A DNA stretch of 64,000 nt from Betaproteobacteria bacterium (GTDB lineage: Bacteria > Pseudomonadota > Gammaproteobacteria > Burkholderiales > SG8-39): assembly GCA_016195915.1 (NCBI GenBank), contig JACPYS010000044.1, forward strand, positions 62,001 to 126,000. Direction: 5' to 3'. A program made the position numbers and the translations under genes. The notes under the pieces are model-generated. The model did not search any database, was not told where the DNA came from, and was given only the letters and a program-made list of their open reading frames with translations. Position 1 is the stretch's first letter. The number at the start of each line of letters is the position of its first letter. Below, piece by piece: positions 46,625 to 54,567 of this stretch.

Positions 46625-47434
46625 CTAAACGGCCACCGACACGGGAACGCCCGCGCTTTCATTCTGGGCGGCTTTCGGCGAGCGTCCGGCGGACTGCCAG
46701 ACCACCATGCGGCTCTCGAACGCGCGCGCCAGCATGTAGTACGCGACCGACAGGATCAGGATCATCAGCAACGCGGCGAATACGCGCGGACTGTCGAGGA
46801 TCGTGCGGTTGAGCGTCACGAGATAGCCGATGCCCGCGGCGGCGGTAAGCATCTCCGACACGACCACGCCGATGATCGCCAACGCACCGCCCAGGCGCAG
46901 CCCTGCGAACACAGTGGGCAGCGAGGCCGGGATGATCACGCGGGTCACCTGTTGCGTCAGCGTCGCCCCCATGCTGCGCGCGGCAAGGATGAACTGAGGA
47001 TCGATGGTGCGTATACCTGCCGCGGTCGAGAGCATCACGGGAAAGAAGGCGTAGATGCCGGCGAAGGCAATCTTCGATTCCGGGCCGACGCCGAACCAGG
47101 CGGTGAACACCGGGTAGAGGATTACGATCGGCACCGCGTAGAGGCTGGAGAAGACGGGCAGCAGCAGCTCGCGCAGCCGCGCGATGCCGCCGACCACGGC
47201 GCCGGCGGCGATGCCGCCGCCACAGGCAATGAGCATCGCCAGCGCGACCTCGTAGAGGGTCACCAGCAGCGCCGCCGAGTAGATCTGCCGGTCCTGCCAA
47301 AGTACCGCGAGCGTGCTCGAGAGCGCGGGCAGGAAAAGCTCGGGCAGCAGACCCGTTCTCGGCACCAGTTCCCACAGCAGCAACAGGGCAACGAGCATTC
47401 CCCGGCGGGCCGTGGCGGGCGCGGGCAGCCTCAT
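46625..47434 (-). CDS. ABC transporter permease (SsuC/TauC type), second permease
   Basis: 269 residues, six helices. The EAA loop is about residues 140-160 (GATLTQQVTRVIIPASLP). Begins with a short hydrophobic signal-anchor. ATG overlaps the ATPase stop by four bases. Part of a nitrate/sulfonate/taurine-type importer. Confidence 0.9.
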   Translation of the reverse strand: MRLPAPATARRGMLVALLLLWELVPRTGLLPELFLPALSSTLAVLWQDRQIYSAALLVTLYEVALAMLIACGGGIAAGAVVGGIARLRELLLPVFSSLYAVPIVILYPVFTAWFGVGPESKIAFAGIYAFFPVMLSTAAGIRTIDPQFILAARSMGATLTQQVTRVIIPASLPTVFAGLRLGGALAIIGVVVSEMLTAAAGIGYLVTLNRTILDSPRVFAALLMILILSVAYYMLARAFESRMVVWQSAGRSPKAAQNESAGVPVSVAV

Positions 47435-48228
47435 GGGGTCTTCCTGATCTGCTGCCAGATGCGATCGCGCAGCTGTCCGAACACGTCCGTCGCCATCATC
47501 TCGTAAGTGCGCGGGCGCGGCAGATTGACCGCAATCCGGTCGATGATCCTGCCCGGCCGCGCCGACATGACCAGCACTTCGTCGGCCAGGTAGACAGCCT
47601 CGGTCAGGCTGTGCGTGATGAAGACGACGGTCTTCAACATGGTCGACCAGATGCGCAGCAATTCGTGGCCCATGGTCATGCGCGTCTGCTCATCGAGCGC
47701 GGCGAAGGGCTCGTCCATCAGCAGCACCGGCGGATCCTGAACGAGGCCCCGGGCGATCGACACGCGCTGCTTCATGCCGCCCGAGAGCTCGTACGGAAAT
47801 CGCTCGCCGAATCCCTCGAGGCCGACCAGCCTGAGCATCGCCTCGGCGCGCGCGCGGCGCTGTTGCCGGGTTTCCCTCTCCCGGGCACCGCGCAGGCTGA
47901 GCGGGAATTCGATGTTGTCCAGTGCGCTGAGCCAGGGATACAGGCTCGCTTCCTGGAAGATCACGCCGACGCGTTTCGGATCGGGATCGGAAATCGGGCG
48001 GCCGTGGCAAAGGATGGTGCCCTGGCTTTGCGCGCGCAAGCCCGCGAGCATCATCAGGAGCGAAGTCTTGCCGCAGCCGCTGGGGCCCACGATCACCGTA
48101 AAGCGCCCGCTACCGACGCGCATCGAAATTTCTTCCAGCGCCGGGACGGTGCCCTGCGCACCGGCATAGATGTGACTCAGGTTCGCGACCTCGATCGCGG
48201 TTTCGTCTAAGTGCGCCACGTGCTGCAT
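47431..48228 (-). CDS. ABC transporter ATPase (SsuB/TauB type)
   Basis: 265 residues. Walker A GPSGCGKTSLL, Q-loop VIFQEASLYPW, signature LSGGMKQRVSIARGL, Walker B VLLMDEPFAALDEQTR and switch His in FITHSLTEAVYLAD. The start at 48228 lies inside the end of the upstream permease gene. Confidence 0.93.
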   Translation of the reverse strand: MQHVAHLDETAIEVANLSHIYAGAQGTVPALEEISMRVGSGRFTVIVGPSGCGKTSLLMMLAGLRAQSQGTILCHGRPISDPDPKRVGVIFQEASLYPWLSALDNIEFPLSLRGARERETRQQRRARAEAMLRLVGLEGFGERFPYELSGGMKQRVSIARGLVQDPPVLLMDEPFAALDEQTRMTMGHELLRIWSTMLKTVVFITHSLTEAVYLADEVLVMSARPGRIIDRIAVNLPRPRTYEMMATDVFGQLRDRIWQQIRKTP

Positions 48229-48950
48229 CGCGCCTCGAAATAGCGCACCGTCTCGTTGAACAGGATCGCCACCGTGGCCAGCACGATGATGCCCGCGAAC
48301 AGCTGCCGCATCTGGAAGTTCTCGCCCCAGCCCGCGATCAGGTGGCCGATGCCGGCACGCGAGGCATACATCTCGGCGATCATCACCGCGGTGAAATTGA
48401 AGATCATCGAGATGCGCAACGCCTCCAGCAGCAGCGGCATCATGCTGGGCACGTAGACGCGCAGCAGGATCTGCATGCGCGTCGCGCCGTAGGAGCGCGC
48501 CACCAGCAGGTAGTCCTGCTTCACCGACTCCACCGCTGCCGACGCGCTCAGCATCACCACGAAGGTGGTGGTGAAGGCGGCATAGGCAACCTTCTGGGCG
48601 AAGGTGATGCCGAATACCAGGATGAACATCGGCAGGAAGATCGACTTCGGAATGCTGAACACGTAGAACAGCACCGGCTTGAACACCTCGCCCAGGTATT
48701 CGTTCTCGGCGATCAGCACGCCCAGCGCCGCACCCAGCGGCACCGCGATCAGGAACGCGACCGCCACTTCGGCGGCGGTCACGCCGATCGCCAGGTGCAC
48801 CTGCGGGCGCTGCAGCAGCTCGCCCAGCATGGCGAGCACATCGCTCAAGGGGGGCAGCAGCAGCGGATTGACGATCTCGTGGCGCGGCATGAGTTCCCAC
48901 GCCGCCAGCACCAGCGCGAGCAGCGCGAGGCGGGCGAGGAGGATTTTCAC
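48207..48950 (-). CDS. ABC transporter permease (SsuC/TauC type), first permease
   Basis: 247 residues from GTG (GAGG upstream). Six helices; EAA loop GATRMQILLRVYVPSMMPLL. The GTG shares its first base with the TAG of the binding-protein gene, so they are coupled. Two different permeases suggest a heterodimer. Confidence 0.9.
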   Translation of the reverse strand: MKILLARLALLALVLAAWELMPRHEIVNPLLLPPLSDVLAMLGELLQRPQVHLAIGVTAAEVAVAFLIAVPLGAALGVLIAENEYLGEVFKPVLFYVFSIPKSIFLPMFILVFGITFAQKVAYAAFTTTFVVMLSASAAVESVKQDYLLVARSYGATRMQILLRVYVPSMMPLLLEALRISMIFNFTAVMIAEMYASRAGIGHLIAGWGENFQMRQLFAGIIVLATVAILFNETVRYFEARCSTWRT

Positions 48951-49942
48951 TACGCCGTCGGAACCGGATTGAAGGTGGTGACGTAGATGTCGTTCACCGG
49001 CGCGAGGCTGGTCATGCCAATCAGCCTGGCCATGTCCAGCGCACGCTCCATCCATTCCTTCCTGAACTCTCCGGTCGTCGAGAGCTTGACGATGTTGCCA
49101 TCGAGCTCGGCGGCCGCGATCGCCTCGGGAATCTCGTCGATCTCGGCGATCAGTTTCACCGCCGCCGCCCGGTTCTTCGGCGCGCGCAGGAAGGCGACCC
49201 CGCCGTACAGTGCGTTCAGCGTCTTTTGCAGCGCCTGCGCACGCTCGGCGATGAGCTTGTCGGTGGCGATCCAGCTGCCGGTCGAGTGCGCGGGCACCAG
49301 CTCGCCGAAATCGGCGATCGAGCGCGCCTGCCTGGCCTGCATCACCTGGTAAGTGAGAGGCGAATAGAGCACGGTGGCATCGACGTTGCCGGTCAGCAGG
49401 TTCGGCACCAGTCCGCCACCGCCCAACGGCACGCGGGTGAATTCGAGTTTCTGGTCCGCCATGGTCCAGCGCGCGAGAATGTCCGATCCCGAGCCGGCCG
49501 AGGTGATGCCCACTTTCCTGCCCGCGAGCTCCGAGAGTTTCCGGGTCGGCGAATCGGGCTTCACCATCATGTGCCAGCCGTAGTAGCCCAGCGCGCCGTT
49601 GGCGACGCACTTGGACTTCACGCCCTTAACGATTCCGGCCGCAACGCTGGAGGAGGAGTTGTAGACCAGGTCGGCCGCGCCGGCGGCGAGCGCCTCGAAG
49701 CCCTCCGCACCGCTGCGATAGATCGTCAACTCGGCGTTGATGCCTTCCTTGTCGAACAGCTTCTGCCGAATTGCCGTCTCCGCGATGATGGTGGGGAAAT
49801 ACGTCTTCGTCGGCACGCCGATGCGCACCGTCGGTTTTGCCTGCGCGAGCACGAGGTCCGGCACGAGCAGCGTTGCCGCTCCTCCCACCAGTATGGAGCG
49901 GCGAACCGGATCGGGATTTCGCTTGTGCGCTGCCTTGAGCAT
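48950..49942 (-). CDS. NMT1/SsuA-type periplasmic binding protein
   Basis: 330 residues from MLKAAHKRN (GAGGGA upstream). Twin-Arg-like signal (RRSILVGGAATLLVPDLVLAQA in pieces RRSILVGG, LAQA). Mature start PTVRIGVPTKTYFPTI and LAAGAADLVYNSSSS, AGSGSDIL are typical of binding proteins for sulfonates, nitrate or aromatic-type ligands. First gene of the operon. Confidence 0.88.
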   Translation of the reverse strand: MLKAAHKRNPDPVRRSILVGGAATLLVPDLVLAQAKPTVRIGVPTKTYFPTIIAETAIRQKLFDKEGINAELTIYRSGAEGFEALAAGAADLVYNSSSSVAAGIVKGVKSKCVANGALGYYGWHMMVKPDSPTRKLSELAGRKVGITSAGSGSDILARWTMADQKLEFTRVPLGGGGLVPNLLTGNVDATVLYSPLTYQVMQARQARSIADFGELVPAHSTGSWIATDKLIAERAQALQKTLNALYGGVAFLRAPKNRAAAVKLIAEIDEIPEAIAAAELDGNIVKLSTTGEFRKEWMERALDMARLIGMTSLAPVNDIYVTTFNPVPTA

Positions 49943-50382
49943 GATTGTTCCCTCTTGGTTCAAAGTCGGACATCGGTGCCGGCGTTGTTACTCGATCGCT
50001 TCATACACTACGCGCCGAGACACGACGGAGAAATGAAGTTGCACTGTCATGATTGTTAACGTAAATTGCCATCATCGACGGCCAGCTAGGTAGGTTTCGG
50101 GCGCTATGCCTAAGCCCGTCCAGAACAGGGGAAAACTATAGAGTGTCTCTTTTTTGCAACAAAAATCGTTGCGTTGTGACAGCTAGCACAGGTCGTCCAC
50201 TTTTTTCTTGCTATAGTTCATTTTCAAGGTGGGTGCAGTAGCGGTGTTGCGAATCTTGCAGCACGCAGCCAACTGTCCAGCCTAGCAAAAATGACATTTT
50301 ATCGTACGATCCTGCGGAGGGAATAAGGTGCGTCTTGACCCAACAGAACCATAATCAAACTTTTTTTCAGACCAAGACGGAC
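49943..50382. other. AT-richer gap, possible small RNA
   Basis: 440 bp without a clear gene. On the plus strand a TATAGT box (about 50212) precedes 170 bp that end in the hairpin at 50383-50410. Within it GGAGGGAATAAG precedes a GTG frame of eight codons (VRLDPTEP). Nothing more can be supported. Confidence 0.3.
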
Positions 50383-50410
50383 AACTAAGGGAACTTCGGT
50401 TCCCTTAGTT
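50383..50410 (+). terminator. Perfect 12-bp hairpin with TTCG loop
   Basis: AACTAAGGGAAC - TTCG - GTTCCCTTAGTT, followed on the plus strand by TTTC. The plus-strand reading is a good intrinsic terminator. The minus-strand stop codon of the RelA/SpoT gene (50405-50407) lies inside the arm, so ribosomes there would occlude the hairpin. Confidence 0.7.
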
Positions 50411-52264
50411 TTTCTTGAAGTCATGGAGCCCAAGTCTCTCCACCTTATCAATCTCGATCATGATGTCTTGTATATGTCTACGCTGTAAGTTTCCGCTTGT
50501 AAGGATTGATACACTACCCTCGGATGACCTTCGCGCATCTGTATCGATAAGCCCGATAAACTGTTTTGCCAAGGCTAGCTGCTCGAATGCCGCTTGATCG
50601 TCCTGATTCTCCATTGAAAGAATCTGCTTATATTTTTGAAAGCAATACCACGCCAATGTATCGTAGTTACTTGCGCCCGCCGTCGTTTTATGTTCGCTTA
50701 CAAAATCGCGAAGAGACTTGAAATATTTCTCTGCGGCAGCACCTACGTCATACCGCAAGTTCTGGTTATCGCCATTCCCCAACGTTGCGAACCACTCAAG
50801 GTAGTAGTAGCAAAGATTGTTTAGCAAAGACATCTCCCGGTCATCCCTGTCAGGCTCGAATGCATCTTCATTCGCATAAAACAGCGTCTCCACTTCTCTT
50901 ATCTTATCGACCGCTGTAGCAATGAATTCTGGACCAAGGGACCAATAGACATTTGCGAGTTTGCTTTTTGCAAAATAAATATCTCGGACCCTAGCAGAGT
51001 TAGACTTACGAGCGAGAATATCCTCGCACTTATCAAATTGAATTAGCGCTTGCTCGATTTTGCCTTGTGCGTATAGAACCTCGCCTAGCCTGTAATGCAC
51101 AACCCAGCGTTCGTCTTGAGCATCTAGCATGCTAAGTTGCGTTGTGTACAATCGTGCAGCATCTTGAAGCTTGCCCTCACAAAAATACAAGAAGGCGTCT
51201 TCCACGCACGCCCAGAACTGGCTGTTCTTAGTTGCTGGCCGAACCGCTAGTGCATCAACTATCTGCTTATGCAATGCTCTCGCTTTCTCCCGCCACTTTG
51301 CTGTCCTAGCCATCCTGTTGTTGTTCTCCAAAAAATGGGCGCAGTACTGGCTATTGAGATTCCGCAACTCATCAGTATCAAATACTTCCGTGGCGACCTC
51401 TGAATCGTGGTGCATCCATTCCTTCGGTCCTGACTTTGTAGCCGAAAACTGTTCTACTGACGTCTCCTGATCACGAATGCTACGAAGATGCCCCATCATT
51501 TCGTCCTTTGCTCTGAGTTCCGTAGCCAACAGACGAAAGCTAGTATGAATATGGGGATGAATATTGCCTTGCTTATATGCGAGCGAGTGCTCGATTTCAC
51601 CCCAAACATCCTCCAATAGGGTTCTCAACTGAATTTCGAGTGGAATCTCTTTCGATCCCGATATCTCATTCGCCACGAAGTGAATCGACCGATACCTATT
51701 CTCTTTCTGCTGGTGTTCTAGTGCGAGATGGAACGGTTTGTGCTCTATCTGATAGTGCACGACCCTTCTAGTTATAGCGTTCTCTTGATCGCGAGAGTCC
51801 GACAAACGCTGAGATGGGCGATCGACTGTCGCGGTAATGTTTCCTTCCCTAAACACGGATCGAATCAACGGTACTAGATGATCCTCAACTGTTCGATTGG
51901 ACCAATTAAATAATTTAATTTCCGCCAAGACATACCTTTTGTCCTTTCCAGGGGTTTTGTGAAATCCGAGAAGAAGCCGAAGAAGAAATCTATAGACTGG
52001 AAGGATATCCTGTTCAAAAAGGCACAAGACACGTAAGCCAACCCAGTCTTTGATATTCGAAAGATCGTTTATTGCCTTCCGTTTTGTCTTCAGATAGGCG
52101 CTTTCGGGAGTTTTAATTCGCGCGCGCGTTACATAGAGTGGTACCTCGTATCGCTCCCTGCCCTCGGCGATGAGGCCCTCGGTATCGTATGCTAACTTCT
52201 TAAAGACTTCTAAATTCGCATTGTGAAACGTCACGATGTCGTCATAGGAGATTCTGATCGTCAT
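50405..52264 (-). CDS. RelA/SpoT synthetase domain fused to TPR-like region
   Basis: 619 residues from MTIRISYDDI (GGTGAG upstream; a longer start adds six codons). Residues about 40-235 are a (p)ppGpp synthetase domain: R49.K51...S55...K59 in the G-loop, DWVGLRVL (D73), YRSIH (191-195), EIQLRT (210-215) and WGEIEH (221-226). There is no HD hydrolase, TGS or ACT domain. The rest is helical with TPR-like repeats (VVHYRLGEVLYAQGKIEQAL, AKSKLANVYWSLG). Such fusions are often toxic alarmone synthetases or phage sensors. GC is lower than in the neighbours. Confidence 0.8.
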   Translation of the reverse strand: MTIRISYDDIVTFHNANLEVFKKLAYDTEGLIAEGRERYEVPLYVTRARIKTPESAYLKTKRKAINDLSNIKDWVGLRVLCLFEQDILPVYRFLLRLLLGFHKTPGKDKRYVLAEIKLFNWSNRTVEDHLVPLIRSVFREGNITATVDRPSQRLSDSRDQENAITRRVVHYQIEHKPFHLALEHQQKENRYRSIHFVANEISGSKEIPLEIQLRTLLEDVWGEIEHSLAYKQGNIHPHIHTSFRLLATELRAKDEMMGHLRSIRDQETSVEQFSATKSGPKEWMHHDSEVATEVFDTDELRNLNSQYCAHFLENNNRMARTAKWREKARALHKQIVDALAVRPATKNSQFWACVEDAFLYFCEGKLQDAARLYTTQLSMLDAQDERWVVHYRLGEVLYAQGKIEQALIQFDKCEDILARKSNSARVRDIYFAKSKLANVYWSLGPEFIATAVDKIREVETLFYANEDAFEPDRDDREMSLLNNLCYYYLEWFATLGNGDNQNLRYDVGAAAEKYFKSLRDFVSEHKTTAGASNYDTLAWYCFQKYKQILSMENQDDQAAFEQLALAKQFIGLIDTDARRSSEGSVSILTSGNLQRRHIQDIMIEIDKVERLGLHDFKKN

Positions 52265-52444
52265 CAAACTCACCGCCACCAAATTGCACGATCGATCGCG
52301 ATGGATCGCGCTTTCTTTTGAAGATCGTTTCTCACGGTTCCGTGATGTCGCAAAACATGTTGAACGGTGAACGAGAGGAGGCCGTTTCCTTTACCATGCA
52401 TGTTGCGTGAACTATTCAGCGTTTCACGAATCATGACATCACCC

Positions 52445-52640
52445 AAGAGTAGCCTGTACCCGGAAGCGACGGTGATCGAAGGGCGTCTTTGAGCGCTCTT
52501 TAGCTCGTTTTCGGGCGGTGATACGCAACTCGGTGAGATTTTCGGGCAGTAGCTGGCTAGCGCATGACGTTTGACCCATGCCCAAAGGTGGTCAACAGAA
52601 TTCAGATAGGTCGAGTACCCAGGCAGGAAGACGATCTGCT
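52445..52640 (-). pseudogene. IS630-family transposase remnant
   Basis: The minus strand reads LPGYSTYLNSVDHLWAWVKRH, then in a shifted frame CPENLTELRITARKRA, then again shifted KSAQRRPSI. These are the final DDE-domain blocks of IS630 transposases (LP.Y.P.LNP.E..W, LKSAQ.RPS). At least two frameshifts; no inverted repeats found. The rest of 52265-52813 has no gene. Confidence 0.65.
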
Positions 52641-52813
52641 CAGCACTCAAACAATCCTCGCCTTCGGGCCGCGCGCGAGGCGAAGCGCGAGGGATTTGCG
52701 CCTCGCGCGCGCCGGCGCCGATGGGAGTGACTATATGATGGCGTCCTGCGCAGCGAAGTTCAAGCCGCGCCGACGATCCAACAAGAAAGCGCATTCGCTA
52801 CTCCGTAATGAAA

Positions 52814-53284
52814 TCACCATTTTGGCCGATTCATTCGACGATTCTCGACCTTAGAACTTGGGGTTCGGGGGTCTACATACTGACTTGAAGAATTCCATTT
52901 TCCGACAGGCTCCTCACTACCTTCCGAGCTGCGCAGCTCTCGTAGACAAACCAATGCCGCATGGGCAAGCTGTCTTTCCAGAGTTGTTTCGCCTTTGCTG
53001 GGTGGTTCGGCCAAATACGTGATCAGGTAAACAGGAATTTCGAGTCCAGCCCCGATGGCAACGAGCGTGTCGTATGGAACCTGAACTTCGCCACGCTCAC
53101 ACTTGGCCAAATGGCTTACTGAATATTGCGTTCGCCTCGCAACGTCGAGCAATGTGAGCCCTCTGGCGTTGCGACAAAGTCGAATCGCAGTACCAAGCAG
53201 TTTTGCTACCCGCCCTTCGGAAAGTGCCAATGACCCCTCTTTCGTACGACTCTTAAGCTTAACGATATTCTCAGTATTACTCAT
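52814..53284 (-). CDS. XRE-family regulator
   Basis: 156 residues from MSNTENIVKLK. HTH at about 30-85: LGTAIRLCRNARGLTLLDVARRTQYSV in pieces (IRLCRNARGLTLLDVARR, SHLAKCERGEVQVPYDTLVA). C-terminal acidic-basic tail. Last gene of a four-gene minus-strand operon; overlaps the gene upstream by 8 bp. Confidence 0.82.
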   Translation of the reverse strand: MSNTENIVKLKSRTKEGSLALSEGRVAKLLGTAIRLCRNARGLTLLDVARRTQYSVSHLAKCERGEVQVPYDTLVAIGAGLEIPVYLITYLAEPPSKGETTLERQLAHAALVCLRELRSSEGSEEPVGKWNSSSQYVDPRTPSSKVENRRMNRPKW

Positions 53285-53528
53285 TTTTTTCCCCAATGCG
53301 GCAAGCAAGTTCCAAGTTCTCGCGGGACTCCAAGCGCTCAATGGACGCTGCGCGGGAACCGTTCTCGTAAACTGCTTCGCCGATAAAATTTCGGATTTTT
53401 CGAAGAAGTTGAAAGGCACCGATAGCCGGCCTGTCGACGTCAGCAAATTGCGTGAAAGTGAACAGTTGTAGAGATTCACTATTCGTTTCCGATTGCAACC
53501 TAGCGTCTCGGCCGGAGGTAAATGACAT
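53277..53528 (-). CDS. Small protein of the XRE operon, unknown
   Basis: 83 residues from MSFTSGRDARLQ (AGG 7 nt upstream). LFTFTQFADVDRPAIGAFQL, then RNFIGEAVYENGSRAASIER. No family recognised. Overlaps both neighbours, indicating coupling. Confidence 0.5.
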   Translation of the reverse strand: MSFTSGRDARLQSETNSESLQLFTFTQFADVDRPAIGAFQLLRKIRNFIGEAVYENGSRAASIERLESRENLELACRIGEKNE

Positions 53529-53757
53529 TCGATTGCCTGGCAAGGCGCTCGAAAATCAACTCGAGAGCGGATCTTAACGTCGCGTTGGTCGGACGGAAAC
53601 CCGATTTTACGGAAATTCGAAGATCACCAACTATCGAGTCCATCATGTCCAATTTCGCGCGCGACTCAATCAATCCAGAGGTAGATGCTTCTTTGCGCAT
53701 TGCCTCAACTGCTTCAAGCACATACCTCATGTCGCTCCCACCAATCGGTGTATTCAT
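53500..53757 (-). CDS. Small helical protein of the XRE operon, unknown
   Basis: 85 residues from the ATG at 53757, with GGAGG 6 nt upstream deciding the start. Mostly helical (YVLEAVEAMRKEASTSGLIE, LRSALELIFERLARQ). No family recognised. Confidence 0.6.
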   Translation of the reverse strand: MNTPIGGSDMRYVLEAVEAMRKEASTSGLIESRAKLDMMDSIVGDLRISVKSGFRPTNATLRSALELIFERLARQSNVIYLRPRR

Positions 53758-53769
53758 CAACCACCTCCA

Positions 53770-53946
53770 TTAATTGGGTGGCGGAGTCTCGAATTGGAGA
53801 ATACGCCAGCCCAGATCTTTACGTGTCTGAACAAGCGCAACTGCTGGATCAAATTTCATCGACCTTCCGCCGAGGTCCGCGTCATTACTAAATCGTCGGA
53901 GTTGCATTTCTTCATTGCCCAGAAAACATTTTGCGTGGATGACCAT
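53770..53946 (-). CDS. Small protein, first gene of the XRE operon
   Basis: 58 residues from MVIHAKCFLGNEEMQLRRFS; AAGGAGAG 5 nt upstream decides the start. Ends GWRILQFETPPPN. No family recognised. A strong promoter lies 55 bp upstream. Confidence 0.6.
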   Translation of the reverse strand: MVIHAKCFLGNEEMQLRRFSNDADLGGRSMKFDPAVALVQTRKDLGWRILQFETPPPN

Positions 53947-54001
53947 AGATCTCTCCTTGTCGGGTTGTCGTCGACGTGTTCTTACGCCGGACAGTGCATG
54001 A

Positions 54002-54029
54002 ATAATACTTAGCATGAGGGGAAAGTCAA
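54002..54029 (-). promoter_or_regulatory. Sigma-70 promoter of the XRE operon
   Basis: Minus-strand TTGACT (54024-54029), 16-bp spacer, TATTAT (54002-54007), pointing at the 58-codon gene. Confidence 0.65.
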
Positions 54030-54567
54030 GAATTTTGTGTCCTGGTATGACAAAAAGTGTACTCTAGGTGCTATTATTGATTTATTGGGACAGCTGCTCG
54101 CGAGGCACTTTGTTGTCTAAATTCAAACAATTCCCAGCGTCTCATGAGCTTCGGTGATTCCCGCTCGAAAGCGACGGTAAGACAATCCGCAGTGGCCCTC
54201 GAGAACGCCGGGGATTTGATGGAACGCGACGATCGGGGGAGACCAAGTAGTCCGTAAGCGATCCCGGAACGACGCGAGGAGCCGCAAGCGTCGGGGGAGC
54301 ACGTGATCTGACTTACGTATTGCTCAATATATGGGACTACGCGCGATAGATCATCTCGAACGTGGTACGGCTCTGAGCGTGCGGTTCGATCTCCGGGCAT
54401 TCCACGATGCCATCTTGAGCGAAGGACATCTTCCGCTTAGCATGTTGCGCGAACGGATGGATGGATGGATCGAAGATACCGCGGGAAAGGCGGCGCCGAG
54501 TGGAGTGCGGTAGCACCGGCACCCGGAACACCCCCGCCGCCTGAACCGACACGCCAAGGAGGAACTC
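54030..54567. other. Gap before the dioxygenase genes
   Basis: About 540 bp without a supported gene. A GC-rich block at about 54220-54310 (ggagccgcaagcg, gggggagcacg) vaguely recalls group II intron 3' sequence but nothing else supports that. AAGGAGGA directly precedes the dioxygenase ATG. Confidence 0.4.

Noticed and set aside
52270-52440. Continuation of the IS630-like frame into the synthetase promoter region
   Set aside because: Similarity to the transposase stops near 52445; the remaining frame is non-specific.
54220-54310. Resemblance to the 3' part of a group II intron
   Set aside because: Only a few words agree; there is no domain V hairpin that I can draw and no reverse transcriptase gene.
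54074-54400. Minus-strand frame of 108 codons before the dioxygenase genes
   Set aside because: No ribosome site, biased composition rich in Ser/Arg, and no recognisable family.
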